DNA of 64,000 nt from Lutimonas halocynthiae (GCF_030409835.1 NZ_JAUFQO010000001.1:124001-188000); one strand, 5' to 3'; counted from the stretch's first letter, positions 44,426 to 53,749 are shown. Numbers and translations are program-made. The notes: generated by a model from the letters alone, not told the origin.

Positions 44426-45295
44426 CTACAGAGAACTGATCTCTTGGCCATTTTTATAGGTTGCTTTATTTACCAATCGACCGTCTTCATCGTAGCTTTC
44501 AAATTCACCACTTAAACGACCATCTTTAAAATAACCTTTCCTTTTTAATTTTCCATTCTCATGGAAAATCTGGAAAGGTCCATTTTCTCTGCCTTGAGAA
44601 TAAAATCCTTTTCTCTTTAATTGCCCATTCTCATGGTACATGCTGAATTCTCCTTCTTTTTCACCATTTTCATACTCCGTTTTAACATAGAGCATCATGT
44701 CTTCGTAGTAATTTTCATAAGAGCCGCTGAGCAAGTCATTTGAATACGTAGCACTTTCCTTTAAATCACCATTCTCATAATACCTAACAGAAGGTCCTTC
44801 TTTTAATCCATTGCGATAATTGACAATTGATTTGGCTTTACCATTTTCATAATACTTCTTTTGTACGCCATCAAAACTTCCTTCAATATGATTCCCTTCA
44901 GCTTCTTTCTGTCCGCTTTTATAAAACATCAGTAAAGCCCCATGGTATTTACCTTCTTTAAAACTAGTTCTAATAGCTAATTGCCCATTATCATAGTACT
45001 CTTCGTAGGCCCCATTATACTTGTCATCCTTAAAAGTAGTCTTCCTTTTAAGCTGTCCATTTTCATAATAAAGTTCGTAGGGTCCGTTTTTTTTACCTGC
45101 CTTGACAGTGTATTTGAGCTTAGGAAGGACATAATTTTCATACACTATCCCTTCAAATTGAGCATCATTGGCAAAAAGCAGCGTTTTACCATTTACATTC
45201 CTTTCTTCTATTTCCGAAATATGTATTTTCTCTTGAGCTTCTAACATCGTAACCCACAAAAACACAAGAAAAAGTATACTAATTTTTTCTTTCAT
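44426..45295 (-). CDS. Exported MORN-repeat protein
   Basis: A 289-aa protein with a signal peptide (to LEAQEKI) and about nine MORN_2-type repeats (YENGQLKRKTTFKDDKYNGAY, FHENGKLKRKGYFKDGRLSGEF and similar), each about 23 residues. The repeats are a beta-hairpin scaffold seen in many Bacteroidota surface or periplasmic proteins, sometimes mis-named YwqK antitoxins. No enzyme motif is present. It stands alone between the kinase and an unknown membrane protein. Confidence 0.85.
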   Translation of the reverse strand: MKEKISILFLVFLWVTMLEAQEKIHISEIEERNVNGKTLLFANDAQFEGIVYENYVLPKLKYTVKAGKKNGPYELYYENGQLKRKTTFKDDKYNGAYEEYYDNGQLAIRTSFKEGKYHGALLMFYKSGQKEAEGNHIEGSFDGVQKKYYENGKAKSIVNYRNGLKEGPSVRYYENGDLKESATYSNDLLSGSYENYYEDMMLYVKTEYENGEKEGEFSMYHENGQLKRKGFYSQGRENGPFQIFHENGKLKRKGYFKDGRLSGEFESYDEDGRLVNKATYKNGQEISSL

Positions 45296-45446
45296 TACAT
45301 CAAGATTAATTTCACCAAACCGCTCAAAAATAAAGAATTATCCCGAAACATAAAATTGTTATAACAGCTTACTTATTATTTGTTTTAAACAAAATGGCTG
45401 AAAATGAGCTTATTGGCACTCATCTGATAGATGTAAAAAAATGTTT

Positions 45447-45659
45447 TTATTTTCTGAATCTCGAAATTTTAAGTAAATCAATACTTGATTTCGATATAAT
45501 AACAAGACCCATTAAAAGAATAACACAAACAAAACCCCTTGCAGTAGAGGCGATTAAGCCCAATTCCGGAGCATGAAACTGTATTAAAGCCTCAAATATT
45601 AAAAACAACCCTATTATAAAGGTCATACCGATTAAACTCTTGAAAATCTCTTTCATCAT
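45447..45659 (-). CDS. Small two-helix membrane protein, unknown function
   Basis: A 70-aa protein from the ATG at 45659: MMKEIFKSLIGMTFIIGLF, then a short loop and RGFVCVILLMGLVIISK. Two hydrophobic helices are clear. An upstream ATG at 45743 overlaps the acetyltransferase stop and would add 28 residues that look random, so it was not used, though coupling makes it possible. Confidence 0.55.
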   Translation of the reverse strand: MMKEIFKSLIGMTFIIGLFLIFEALIQFHAPELGLIASTARGFVCVILLMGLVIISKSSIDLLKISRFRK

Positions 45660-45739
45660 TTCTGGTATTAGATTATAAATACAATCCAAATTTATACCTA
45701 TAATGATGACATTACGCCGACATTCTATGTCTTGTTGAC

Positions 45740-46192
45740 TCAATTCACTACTTTTTCAAAACAAATACTGTTCTCTATTCCTTTATACGGACCATAATTT
45801 GAGATTTTTAAATACCCTTTTTTCTCATACAGCGCTATAGCTTCTGGCTGTCTTTTCCCAGTTTCTAACCTACATTTATGGAAACCTAGCTCTCTGGCCC
45901 AATTTTCCAATTCAGTCAAGATGATTCCCGCAATACCCTTACCTCTCTGATTGTAAATCACATACATTCTTTTGACTTCAACAGCTTCATCGGTTAATTT
46001 CTTTATCGCTCCACAACCTACCGGAATATTATTTTCAATGGCGATTACGGCATGTTTTAAATCGGCTATTGCATTGAATTGATCATAAAAGGAATGATCC
46101 TCTCCATCTCTTTCAGCAAGCTCAGCATCTAGTAATCTTACCAATTCTATAAAATCTTTATTACTAGAATCTGTTCTTAATAATTTAATCAT
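45740..46192 (-). CDS. GNAT-family acetyltransferase
   Basis: A 150-aa GNAT enzyme. The acetyl-CoA loop is visible as YVIYNQRGKGIAGIILTELE, preceded by a beta strand EVKRMYV and followed by KCRLETGKRQPEAIALYEKKGYLKI. The substrate is unknown. It lies 21 bp after the photolyase on the same strand and probably belongs to the same operon, but no functional link to photorepair is evident. Confidence 0.9.
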   Translation of the reverse strand: MIKLLRTDSSNKDFIELVRLLDAELAERDGEDHSFYDQFNAIADLKHAVIAIENNIPVGCGAIKKLTDEAVEVKRMYVIYNQRGKGIAGIILTELENWARELGFHKCRLETGKRQPEAIALYEKKGYLKISNYGPYKGIENSICFEKVVN

Positions 46193-46212
46193 CTTACTAA
46201 TTCATCTTTTGT

Positions 46213-47487
46213 TCACTCAAGACCCAATTTATAAACTTTTAATGCCCTTTCTCTTGCAAGTTTATGATCTACCATCGGTTCAGGATAATCAAATGTTTCA
46301 TATTCCGGGATCCATTTTCTTATATAAACGAGTTCTTTATCAAATTTTCTAATCTGTTCACTAGGATTAAATATTCGAAAATAGGGTGCTGCATCGCAAC
46401 CTGTTCCAGCTGCCCATTGCCAGTTTCCATTGTTAGAAGACAGTTCATAATCCAATAATTTTGAAGCAAAGTAGGCTTCTCCCCAGCGCCAGTCAATCAG
46501 CAGATGTTTGCATAAAAATCCGGCGGTTACCATTCTAACTCTATTATGCATATAACCCGTTTCATTCAATTCTCGCATACCTGCGTCTACCATTGGAAAA
46601 CCTGTTTTACCAGATTTCCATTTTTCAAAATCTTCCTGATCATTTCTCCAAACAACGCCATCGTATTTCGATTTAAAATTCTCAAATACTACTTTTGGGT
46701 AATGGAAAAGAATCTGCATAAAAAACTCTCTCCAGATCAATTCACTCAAAAGCACTGGGCTTGATGACATCATTTGGGTAGTGAGTTCCCGGATACTAAC
46801 TGTTCCAAATCTTAGATGTGGTCCAAGATTTGTACCTCCATCTTTCGAGGGATAATTGCGTTCTAACTCATAGTCAGCAGCAACAGACAAGTCATAATCC
46901 TTGACTTTGATTTTACTTTTTGAAAAACCAAGAGATTCAAGGCTAGGAAAAACAGTCTGTTGCGAATGAAATTTCTTAAAATCAATAATTCCATTCGAAG
47001 GGATCTCTTGGTATTTTTTTAGCCACTTGTTTTTATATGGCGTAAACATATGATAAGGCAGGCCATTGTCTTTAAGAATTTCCCCTCCCTCGAAAATTAC
47101 CTGATCCTTAAATTGATGAAAACCTATTGATTTCTGCTTCAATAATTCAGCAACAGCAGTATCTCTTTTAGTAGCATAGGGTTCATAATCCTTATTCACA
47201 TATACACCCGAAATTGATTCCTCATTTACTAACTCATTCCAAATATCTAATGGGTCTCCTTTTAGAACTAAAAGACCACTTCCATGAGCTTTGAGTGTTT
47301 TATCAATTTTAAATAAGCTTTCGTAAATGAATCCTACTCTTGGATCATCTTCTGGCAATTCGTTGATGATTAATTCATCAAATATAAAAATTGGGATGAC
47401 CTCCTCATTTTCAGCCAATGCCTTTAATAGTCCTGTATTATCGTCTAATCTTAGGTCTCGACGAAACCAAAATACTGCTTTACTCAT
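46213..47487 (-). CDS. phrB: Deoxyribodipyrimidine photolyase
   Basis: A 424-aa blue-light DNA repair enzyme. The N-terminal antenna domain begins AVFWFRRDLRLDDNTGL. The FAD domain shows LIWREFFMQILFHYP, GFPMVDAGMREL, TGYMHNRVRMVTAGFLCKHL and NNGNWQWAAGTGCDAAPYFR, the tryptophan-rich flavin-binding block of class I CPD photolyases. It splits cyclobutane pyrimidine dimers. Length is a little short of the 470-residue average but all motifs are present. Confidence 0.94.
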   Translation of the reverse strand: MSKAVFWFRRDLRLDDNTGLLKALAENEEVIPIFIFDELIINELPEDDPRVGFIYESLFKIDKTLKAHGSGLLVLKGDPLDIWNELVNEESISGVYVNKDYEPYATKRDTAVAELLKQKSIGFHQFKDQVIFEGGEILKDNGLPYHMFTPYKNKWLKKYQEIPSNGIIDFKKFHSQQTVFPSLESLGFSKSKIKVKDYDLSVAADYELERNYPSKDGGTNLGPHLRFGTVSIRELTTQMMSSSPVLLSELIWREFFMQILFHYPKVVFENFKSKYDGVVWRNDQEDFEKWKSGKTGFPMVDAGMRELNETGYMHNRVRMVTAGFLCKHLLIDWRWGEAYFASKLLDYELSSNNGNWQWAAGTGCDAAPYFRIFNPSEQIRKFDKELVYIRKWIPEYETFDYPEPMVDHKLARERALKVYKLGLE

Positions 47488-47498
47488 CGTTTACATTA

Positions 47499-48923
47499 TT
47501 ACTTGGGAGTAGAAGCAATACGCCTCAACATCCCATTAAAAATAAGGCCATGGAAAGGATATACAGCATACCAGTATAGGCGACCAAGCAAGCCAACAGG
47601 CCTGAAAGTTGCTGTTTGAACAAGAGAATTATTTTTTAATCTAAATTCCAACCATGCTTCTCCAGGCAACTTCATTTCGGCAAACAAAAGCAATCTTCCT
47701 TCTTTTTTATTAGCATACAAAACCCTCCAAAAATCAACAGCATCACCTGAATTCAATTCTATTTCACTCGTTCTTCCTCTTCTTAGTCCAACGCCGCCAA
47801 CTAGCTTATCAAGGAACCCTCGAAATTTCCATAACCAATTGCCATAATACCAACCATTTTTCCCCCCTATTCTCCAAATTCTTTCCAATGCAGCATCAAA
47901 ATCATCATAGGGCATTGCTCTTTGATCTCTAAAACATCCAAAAGACGGAACATTAATAAAATCTGAAATATTCATCTTCATATTCCCGCTACTCAGCGCA
48001 TCTTTCCAACTCGAAACAATCTCATTACTCTCAATTCTATTAAAAGCCTTTTCCAATGACTCCCTATAGCCTATAGGTTTAATATCCAATATTTTTGCCC
48101 AATCATTATTTCTACAAATTACTTCTATTTTCATGCTATTGACCAATGCAATCGCCAAATTATAAGAGGTAGAAGTAACAAAATACAGCCAATATGAAGA
48201 AAGTCTAGGCGTCATTACCGGAACAATATAAATATGCCTTTTTAAATTTCTAACACGACCAAATTCAAGCAACATTTCCTTGTAACTTAATATGTCAGAC
48301 CCTCCGATGTCAAAATCCTTGTTATAGCCTTTTTCATTGAACAAGGTCTTCACCAGAAACTGAACTACATCAGCTACACCAATGGGCTGGCATTTCGTGT
48401 CAAGCCATTTTGGCGTTATCATTACCGGTAATTTTTCAACCAGATCTCTGATAATTTCAAAAGAAGCGCTTCCAGAACCTATTATAATTCCTGCCCTTAA
48501 AGTGGTCAGCGCATAATTTCCTTTAGACAATTCTTTCTCTACATTCTTTCTGGATGACAAGTGTTTTGATAATCCTTCCGCATTAATAATCCCACTTAAA
48601 TAAACCACATGTTTTACCTTAGTGGTATTCATCGCTTCCTTAAAATTAAGCGCAGATTCAAGCTCTAATTGCTCATAGTTTTTTGAAGAAGACATAGAAT
48701 GAACCAGATAATAGGCACCATCTATATTTTCTGGAATATTTGTCATGGTTGATTTGTCCAACAGATCTAATTGTATGATCTCAATCTTTGGTTTTAATGA
48801 CTCAGGCGGGTTAAATCTCTTTAAGTCTCGCACGCAACAAATCACTTCATGTCCGTTTTCCACCAAAACCGGCAGCAATCTCTTTCCTATATAACCGGTG
48901 GCACCTGTCAGAAGTATTCTCAT
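47499..48923 (-). CDS. SDR-type oxidoreductase with C-terminal DUF2867
   Basis: A 474-aa protein. Residues 1-300 are an atypical SDR (NmrA-like) with TGATGYIGKRLLPVL and a SSRKNVEKELSKGNYALTTLRAGIIIGSGS segment in place of the classic Tyr motif. Residues 320-474 match DUF2867 (YYGNWLWKFRGFLDKLVGGVG, GDAVDFWRVL, EMKLPGEAWLEFRL). The substrate is unknown. It sits 12 bp after the photolyase start on the same strand, in an operon with the PH-domain gene. Confidence 0.9.
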   Translation of the reverse strand: MRILLTGATGYIGKRLLPVLVENGHEVICCVRDLKRFNPPESLKPKIEIIQLDLLDKSTMTNIPENIDGAYYLVHSMSSSKNYEQLELESALNFKEAMNTTKVKHVVYLSGIINAEGLSKHLSSRKNVEKELSKGNYALTTLRAGIIIGSGSASFEIIRDLVEKLPVMITPKWLDTKCQPIGVADVVQFLVKTLFNEKGYNKDFDIGGSDILSYKEMLLEFGRVRNLKRHIYIVPVMTPRLSSYWLYFVTSTSYNLAIALVNSMKIEVICRNNDWAKILDIKPIGYRESLEKAFNRIESNEIVSSWKDALSSGNMKMNISDFINVPSFGCFRDQRAMPYDDFDAALERIWRIGGKNGWYYGNWLWKFRGFLDKLVGGVGLRRGRTSEIELNSGDAVDFWRVLYANKKEGRLLLFAEMKLPGEAWLEFRLKNNSLVQTATFRPVGLLGRLYWYAVYPFHGLIFNGMLRRIASTPK

Positions 48924-48933
48924 TTCTATTTAT

Positions 48934-49461
48934 TTATTTTTCCGCTTTAAAATCTTTCAACAGATCGCGGATTTCGCGAAGAACTGCTAAGGATTCATCT
49001 TTATCATTCGATGAACTTTCTATATTTGGTTTTCTTACAAGTACCTCCCTTTGATCTAAAACTTTTTGTTTAAATTTTTCTGCTTCATTGATGCCAATTA
49101 ACTTCATATCACTTCCGTGAGGATTACTACTCCCGGCTGTTTCTATTTTTAGTACTCGAAGCTCCAATAAATTCAATATTGGATTTTCAATAAAAGTAAG
49201 GTCTTGAATATTCTCAAGTGGTATTGTCTTTTCAACTCTAAAAAAAGCACCCTTACTAAAGATTAAATGTTGTGTAGTTAATTGACATGTTAGGTTCTCA
49301 TAATATCTTTTGCTATAATATTGACCAAACCCTAATAGCCATACTATCAAAACAGGTATTCCAATAATTGAGATTAAAAGAAAAAATCCAACAACCAACA
49401 GGATGTAGGTTTTAATTTTTAAACTAAAAACTGCTTTTTGAATTATTCTTGCTGCTTCCAT
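48934..49461 (-). CDS. Membrane-anchored bacterial PH-domain protein
   Basis: A 175-aa protein. One hydrophobic hairpin near the N-terminus (YILLVVGFFLLISIIGIPVLIVWLL, two segments) is followed by a bPH2/YdbS-type domain (residues about 55-130, SKRYYENLTCQLTTQHLIFSKG, EKTIPLENIQDLTF). A C-terminal tail of charged residues follows. The ATG at 49461 is chosen. An upstream ATG at 49515 would add 18 residues. Function unknown. Confidence 0.75.
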   Translation of the reverse strand: MEAARIIQKAVFSLKIKTYILLVVGFFLLISIIGIPVLIVWLLGFGQYYSKRYYENLTCQLTTQHLIFSKGAFFRVEKTIPLENIQDLTFIENPILNLLELRVLKIETAGSSNPHGSDMKLIGINEAEKFKQKVLDQREVLVRKPNIESSSNDKDESLAVLREIRDLLKDFKAEK

Positions 49462-49568
49462 CCCAAACTTATTCGTCTTGTATTGATTTGTATAAAAATA
49501 GTGAAATAATTCCAACGGTTCCTGTAAATAAAAAGCTATTCTTCTTCTATTTAAAAGGGAGAAGCCGA

Positions 49569-49601
49569 TTGGTCTATCGAATCATAAAAAATTTATCTTT
49601 G
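49569..49601 (+). promoter_or_regulatory. Promoter of the Ser-acylase gene
   Basis: TTG (49569-49571), N22, then TATCTTTG (49594-49601) matches the Bacteroidota -33/-7 pair. The ATG lies 34 bp downstream. Confidence 0.7.
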
Positions 49602-49635
49602 CTTGTAAGAAGCAATTTCAAAACTCATCTCGAAT

Positions 49636-51831
49636 ATGAAAAAATTATTTGTCATTTTGTTCTTAAGCATTTGGAGTTGTGCTCCTAATCAACAAGAGAG
49701 TTCACAAAAAAAAGATTTAAACCGCTGGCGGGAACAGGCTAAAAATGTAGAAATCATCAGGGATGATTTTGGTGTTCCTCATGTTTATGGAAAATCAGAC
49801 GCGGATGCGGTATTTGGCTTGCTATACGCACAATGCGAAGATGATTTTAATCGGGTTGAGCAAAACTATATATGGGCAATTGGTCGTTTGGCCGAGATTC
49901 AGGGAGAGGAAGCCATCTATAGTGATTTGAGAGCTAGATTATTTATGACCCAGGAAGAAGCTGTTCGCAACTACGAAAAAAGCCCTGAATGGTTACAAAA
50001 GTTATGTATCGCCTTTGCTGATGGTATCAATTATTATTTGGCTACACATCCGGAGGTTGAACCCAAACTTTTAAATCATTTTGAACCCTGGATGCCATTC
50101 TATTTTAGTGAAGGTTCGATAGGTGGTGATATTGAAAGGGTTTCTACAAAAAAGATGCAAAAATTCTATGAACCTGCCAGTGAGAGCAGGCTTGCCGAAG
50201 TTCATGACGGAATGCTGAGGTTAAAATACGGAGATCTTCAAGGATCAAATGGTTTAGCGATTTCAGGCCAACTGACCCAGTCTAAAAACGCGATGTTATT
50301 GATCAATCCGCACACATCATTCTTCTTCCGAGGTGAGGTTCATGTGGTCAGTGAAGAAGGGCTTAATGCCTATGGCGCCGTAACATGGGGTCAATTTTTT
50401 GTTTACCAGGGTTTTAATGAAACAACCGGATGGATGCATACCTCCACAGGAACTGATATCATTGATGAATTTGAAGAAACAATATTAGAAAGTGCTGATG
50501 GCCCACTTTACATATATGGAGATGAAAAGAGAGAGATTGAAAAAGTCGCTGTAACCCTAAACTATTTATCGGAGGAAGGCTCGAAGGAAAAATCCTTTGT
50601 CGGATTCAGATCTCATCACGGGCCGATTACGCATGCGAATGAAGATAAATGGGTGGCTACTGCCTTGATGTGGAAACCGATAACTGCTTTACAACAGTCT
50701 TTTATAAGAACCAAGCAGCAAAATCATAAAAGTTTTAAGGAGATGATGGACCTGCGAACCAATTCTTCTAACAATACTGTTTTTGCCGATGCAGAAGGGA
50801 ATATTGCTTATTATCATGGTAATTTTATTCCTAAAAGAAATCTCAATGTAGATTATACAAAACCTGTAGATGGCAGTGACCCTGATACTGACTGGAAAGG
50901 ATTACATGAGGTAGAAGAAAATATTCTTATTGTCAATCCTGATAATGGATGGATACAAAATTGCAATTCCACTCCTTTCAGCGCAGCTGGTATAAATAGC
51001 CCTAAACGTGACGATTATCCTAGTTATATGACTTCTTTTCCTGAGAACTATAGAGGTATTCATGCCATCGCATTGTTGGAACAGGCCCGAGACCTGACAT
51101 TAGACAAGCTAATTGATTTGGCATATGACCCCTATTTACCTGGAGCGGAAGCATTGATCAAAGGTCTTTTAGAAGCCGGGAAATTAACAGATAATTTAAA
51201 TGCAAAGCAAAAAGCCGTTTTAGAGATGCTGGGTTCATGGAATTTTAGAGTTGATGAAAATTCTATCCCAATGACCTTAACGCAGTATTATCTGAATACC
51301 TATTTGAATTCTGGTAAGGTGCAATATAACAGGAAGGGGTTTATCAAAATGATAAGTTATATGGCCAGTGAGTCGTCACCTCAAGAACGCTTAGACATTC
51401 TCTCTAAGGCTATAGATCAACTTGAAACAGATTTTGGAAAGTGGCAAACACCTTGGGGTGAATATAACAGATACCAAAGAATCAATGGTGATATCGTTCA
51501 GAAATTTAATGATAGTCTTTCGAGCCTTCCAATAGGTATGGCGAGTGGCTATTGGGGTGCTTTGGCATCATTTGGCACCAGGAAAGGAGAAAATACCAAA
51601 CGTATTTACGGTGTTGGCGGCAACAGTTTCGTTGCAGTTGTTGAATTTGGAGATAGAGTCAGCGCCAAGACCTTGTTAGCCGGGGGGCAAAGCGGTGATC
51701 CAGAATCTGTCCATTTTGACGACCAGGCTGAGCGTTATGCCAAGGGCCAATTTAAAACGGTTGCTTTTTATAAAGAAGATGTCCTCAAAAGAGGAGTTAA
51801 CACCTACCATCCTGGAGAAATTATAAAATAA
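49636..51831 (+). CDS. Penicillin acylase-family lipoprotein (S45 Ntn-hydrolase)
   Basis: A 731-aa lipoprotein (lipobox SIWSCAPN). The alpha-chain starts VEIIRDDFGVPHVYGKSDADAVFGLLYAQ. The nucleophile is Ser204 in LQGSNGLAISG, at the predicted autocatalytic cleavage site, followed by LLINPHTSFF and NETTGWMHT of the beta chain. It is exported to the periplasmic side and cleaves an acyl-amide: acylhomoserine lactone, beta-lactam side chain or other. The gene is followed 9 bp later by an ATP-grasp ligase. Confidence 0.92.
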   Translation: MKKLFVILFLSIWSCAPNQQESSQKKDLNRWREQAKNVEIIRDDFGVPHVYGKSDADAVFGLLYAQCEDDFNRVEQNYIWAIGRLAEIQGEEAIYSDLRARLFMTQEEAVRNYEKSPEWLQKLCIAFADGINYYLATHPEVEPKLLNHFEPWMPFYFSEGSIGGDIERVSTKKMQKFYEPASESRLAEVHDGMLRLKYGDLQGSNGLAISGQLTQSKNAMLLINPHTSFFFRGEVHVVSEEGLNAYGAVTWGQFFVYQGFNETTGWMHTSTGTDIIDEFEETILESADGPLYIYGDEKREIEKVAVTLNYLSEEGSKEKSFVGFRSHHGPITHANEDKWVATALMWKPITALQQSFIRTKQQNHKSFKEMMDLRTNSSNNTVFADAEGNIAYYHGNFIPKRNLNVDYTKPVDGSDPDTDWKGLHEVEENILIVNPDNGWIQNCNSTPFSAAGINSPKRDDYPSYMTSFPENYRGIHAIALLEQARDLTLDKLIDLAYDPYLPGAEALIKGLLEAGKLTDNLNAKQKAVLEMLGSWNFRVDENSIPMTLTQYYLNTYLNSGKVQYNRKGFIKMISYMASESSPQERLDILSKAIDQLETDFGKWQTPWGEYNRYQRINGDIVQKFNDSLSSLPIGMASGYWGALASFGTRKGENTKRIYGVGGNSFVAVVEFGDRVSAKTLLAGGQSGDPESVHFDDQAERYAKGQFKTVAFYKEDVLKRGVNTYHPGEIIK

Positions 51832-51840
51832 ATAATCCTA

Positions 51841-52890
51841 TTGAAAAAAATAGCCATCCTATATCAAGCTGGCCCTGCTCCAACAATGGAGGGCGTTACG
51901 AAACCCATGAAACAAGGAGGTTATTCAGATAGTGGGGCTGATCTTGCCTTTGCCTTGTCAAAATCAGAAAAAATGGTCGTAACCCCGATAAATACACCAC
52001 GAGAAAATGTGGATTTGGATTGGGTGTTTCCGGATACAGAAGATGGTATCAACTCAGCCCTCGATCAAAAAGTCGAAATTCTTTGGTTAAATACGGTGCT
52101 ATACGCTGATCATCCCATCCAGAAATTTAAAAATAAAGGGCTTGAAATAATAGGTCAGGATGCTGAGATGGTTGAGATATATGATAATAAATGGACCACT
52201 AATCAATTGCTAAGTAAAAACAACATTCCCATTCCTGAAGCTTTTATAATTCACAAAGACACTACAAATCTTAGCAAGATCCCATTCTCATTTCCTTTAA
52301 TCCTTAAACCGATAAGAGGCAGAGGTAGTCAAGGCGTAACATTTATTGAAGGGGAAAAAGAACTTAAATCAGGGCTGGAAAATTTGTTTGAATCAAAACT
52401 ATTTGGAACTTCCGTTTATGCCGAATCTTACTTATCAGGAAATGAAATTACCGTCACTATAATGCCTCCAGGCAGCTACAATTTGAACGGTAAAAAGCAA
52501 TTATTAAAAAAACATTGGTGTCTCCCACCTGTTTTACGTTATAACCATCAAAATGGTATTGCGCCCTATAGCGGGAATGTCGCAGTCATTCATAATTCAA
52601 AGGTTTTATCAGCCAAAGAGCGAAAGGAATCTAATATTCAGAAAGTGTTATCTCAATGTGCACAAGCTGCCTCCATTTTAAAGGTGAAAGCGCCAATAAG
52701 AATCGATTGTAGGGCAAATCAAGCTGGCGCATATTATTTATTTGATCTCAACCTAAAACCTAATATGACTGGTAACATCAGAATAGGCAGGAAAGATCAA
52801 AACAGTCTAAGTGCTCTAGCTGCATCGGCTATGGGCTGGTCTTACACTGATTTGATCATGAATATTTTTGATCAAAAATGGTCGTTTTAA
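51841..52890 (+). CDS. ATP-grasp ligase, D-Ala-D-Ala-ligase-like
   Basis: A 349-aa cytosolic ATP-grasp protein. The ATP-binding lid and core appear as FPLILKPIRGRGSQGVTFI near 148-166 and YAESYLSGNEITVTIMPPG, and a metal site YLFDLNLKPNMTG near the end. It is not the normal Ddl, because the usual substrate loop is replaced. Translation seems to begin at a TTG (51841), as no suitable in-frame ATG exists near the family start. Linkage to the acylase suggests an amino-acid or peptide substrate, but it is not known. Confidence 0.8.
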   Translation: MKKIAILYQAGPAPTMEGVTKPMKQGGYSDSGADLAFALSKSEKMVVTPINTPRENVDLDWVFPDTEDGINSALDQKVEILWLNTVLYADHPIQKFKNKGLEIIGQDAEMVEIYDNKWTTNQLLSKNNIPIPEAFIIHKDTTNLSKIPFSFPLILKPIRGRGSQGVTFIEGEKELKSGLENLFESKLFGTSVYAESYLSGNEITVTIMPPGSYNLNGKKQLLKKHWCLPPVLRYNHQNGIAPYSGNVAVIHNSKVLSAKERKESNIQKVLSQCAQAASILKVKAPIRIDCRANQAGAYYLFDLNLKPNMTGNIRIGRKDQNSLSALAASAMGWSYTDLIMNIFDQKWSF

Positions 52891-52900
52891 CTTGAGCTTA

Positions 52901-53107
52901 TTATTCCCAGTCCTGGTTTTCTAAAACAAAAATTTTATCAACCTCTGTCTCAAAAATATTGGCAAGTTTAAGTGCCAAAACTGTTGATGGTACATACTTA
53001 CCCAATTCCATAGCGTTGATGGTTTGCCTGCTTACTTTGGCCAATTTTGCAAGTTCTGCCTGCGTTATATTCTTTTTGGCCCGTTCTACTTTTATACTAT
53101 TCTTCAT
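52901..53107 (-). CDS. XRE-family transcriptional regulator
   Basis: A 68-aa helix-turn-helix protein: ITQAELAKLAKVSRQTINAME fits the Cro/CI fold, with ENQDWE at the end. It overlaps the upstream membrane-protein gene by 11 bp. It is likely an autorepressor acting on the inverted repeat upstream of the operon (53615-53642). Small XRE-membrane pairs of this kind are common, and there is no sign of a toxin. Confidence 0.9.
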   Translation of the reverse strand: MKNSIKVERAKKNITQAELAKLAKVSRQTINAMELGKYVPSTVLALKLANIFETEVDKIFVLENQDWE

Positions 53108-53573
53108 GGCTCATGTTTTTATTTAAAGTTCTCACTTGCCAGTTGAACCTAATTATAAAGAAAAGAAGGATGGTAAACATGTTGCAGATCATTACCCAAA
53201 AAAACGAAATACCAAATACAAATAGCATTGAAAACAAAAGGACAGCATAGTTTGCATAAGTGGCCCACACCAAAGAATCCAGCCTGATTTTTTCTATCAA
53301 TTCATCTTCTTGCTTTTCCTTTGAAAAAGCAACCATTAAAAAACAAATGATAAGTGCAACACCAATGATCTCATTGAGAATATTATTTTCAGTCAATCCA
53401 AACATAAATTTTTCTCCAAAGATTTCATCTACAAATAATGCAGGCACTTCAAAATCTAAAAATTCTGGTTCAACATCAAAATTAATGATAAACCAGCCAG
53501 CGATCATTAACGGTATGAGTAACATAAGCCCTATTCGCTTGTAAGGGTGTGGAAATAAGTAATTCAGTTTCAT
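53097..53573 (-). CDS. Four-helix membrane protein paired with XRE regulator
   Basis: A 158-aa protein from ATG 53573. Hydrophobic segments are near LMLLIPLMIAGWFIIN, IIGVALIICFLMVAF, YANYAVLLFSMLFVFGIS and FFWVMICNMFTILLFFII. A TTG at 53597 would lie upstream of the predicted transcription start and is not used. Function is unknown. Its partner XRE gene overlaps its 3' end. Confidence 0.78.
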   Translation of the reverse strand: MKLNYLFPHPYKRIGLMLLIPLMIAGWFIINFDVEPEFLDFEVPALFVDEIFGEKFMFGLTENNILNEIIGVALIICFLMVAFSKEKQEDELIEKIRLDSLVWATYANYAVLLFSMLFVFGISFFWVMICNMFTILLFFIIRFNWQVRTLNKNMSHEE

Positions 53574-53594
53574 CTTTTTATTATTTAGAATATT

Positions 53595-53642
53595 CAAATG
53601 TAAGAAATATTTATCATAATGTAAAGAATATTTTACATTATG
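53595..53642 (-). promoter_or_regulatory. Promoter and operator of the XRE operon
   Basis: -7 element TACATTTG on the minus strand (53595-53602). Upstream, CATAATGTAAA (53615-53625) and TTTACATTATG (53632-53642) form an 11-bp perfect inverted repeat with a 6-nt spacer. It lies at the -33 region, as expected for repressor binding. Half-site-like copies TTACAT/TGTAA recur on both sides. Confidence 0.75.
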
Positions 53643-53710
53643 TAATAAATTTAAGACTTTTGGTTTTTAAAATTGTCTGCAACTTTTTACCGAATTCCTT
53701 CCTGAAACCT

Positions 53711-53718
53711 TAACTTTG
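53711..53718 (+). promoter_or_regulatory. -7 element for the M48 protease gene
   Basis: TAACTTTG matches TAnnTTTG, 31 bp before the ATG at 53750. Confidence 0.5.
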
Positions 53719-53749
53719 CTCAGATTTGAAGTCTTAAACTATCTATAAA

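Noticed and set aside
44426-45295. Possible tandem DNA repeat array.
   Set aside because: The repetition is at protein level (MORN motifs). The DNA repeats are too diverged to be a mobile or unstable array.
45394-45576. Plus-strand 60-aa ORF opposite the two-helix membrane protein.
   Set aside because: It overlaps the stronger minus-strand candidate and has no family or promoter.
49464-49471. CAAACTTA (TAAGTTTG on the minus strand) as a promoter of the PH-domain gene.
   Set aside because: It would place the transcript start downstream of the chosen ATG, and no -33 TTG is at the expected distance.
52901-53573. Toxin-antitoxin pair at the XRE and membrane-protein genes.
   Set aside because: The partner is a four-helix membrane protein with no toxin motif and the XRE protein is a usual Cro/CI-type regulator. 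A simple regulator-target operon is more likely.
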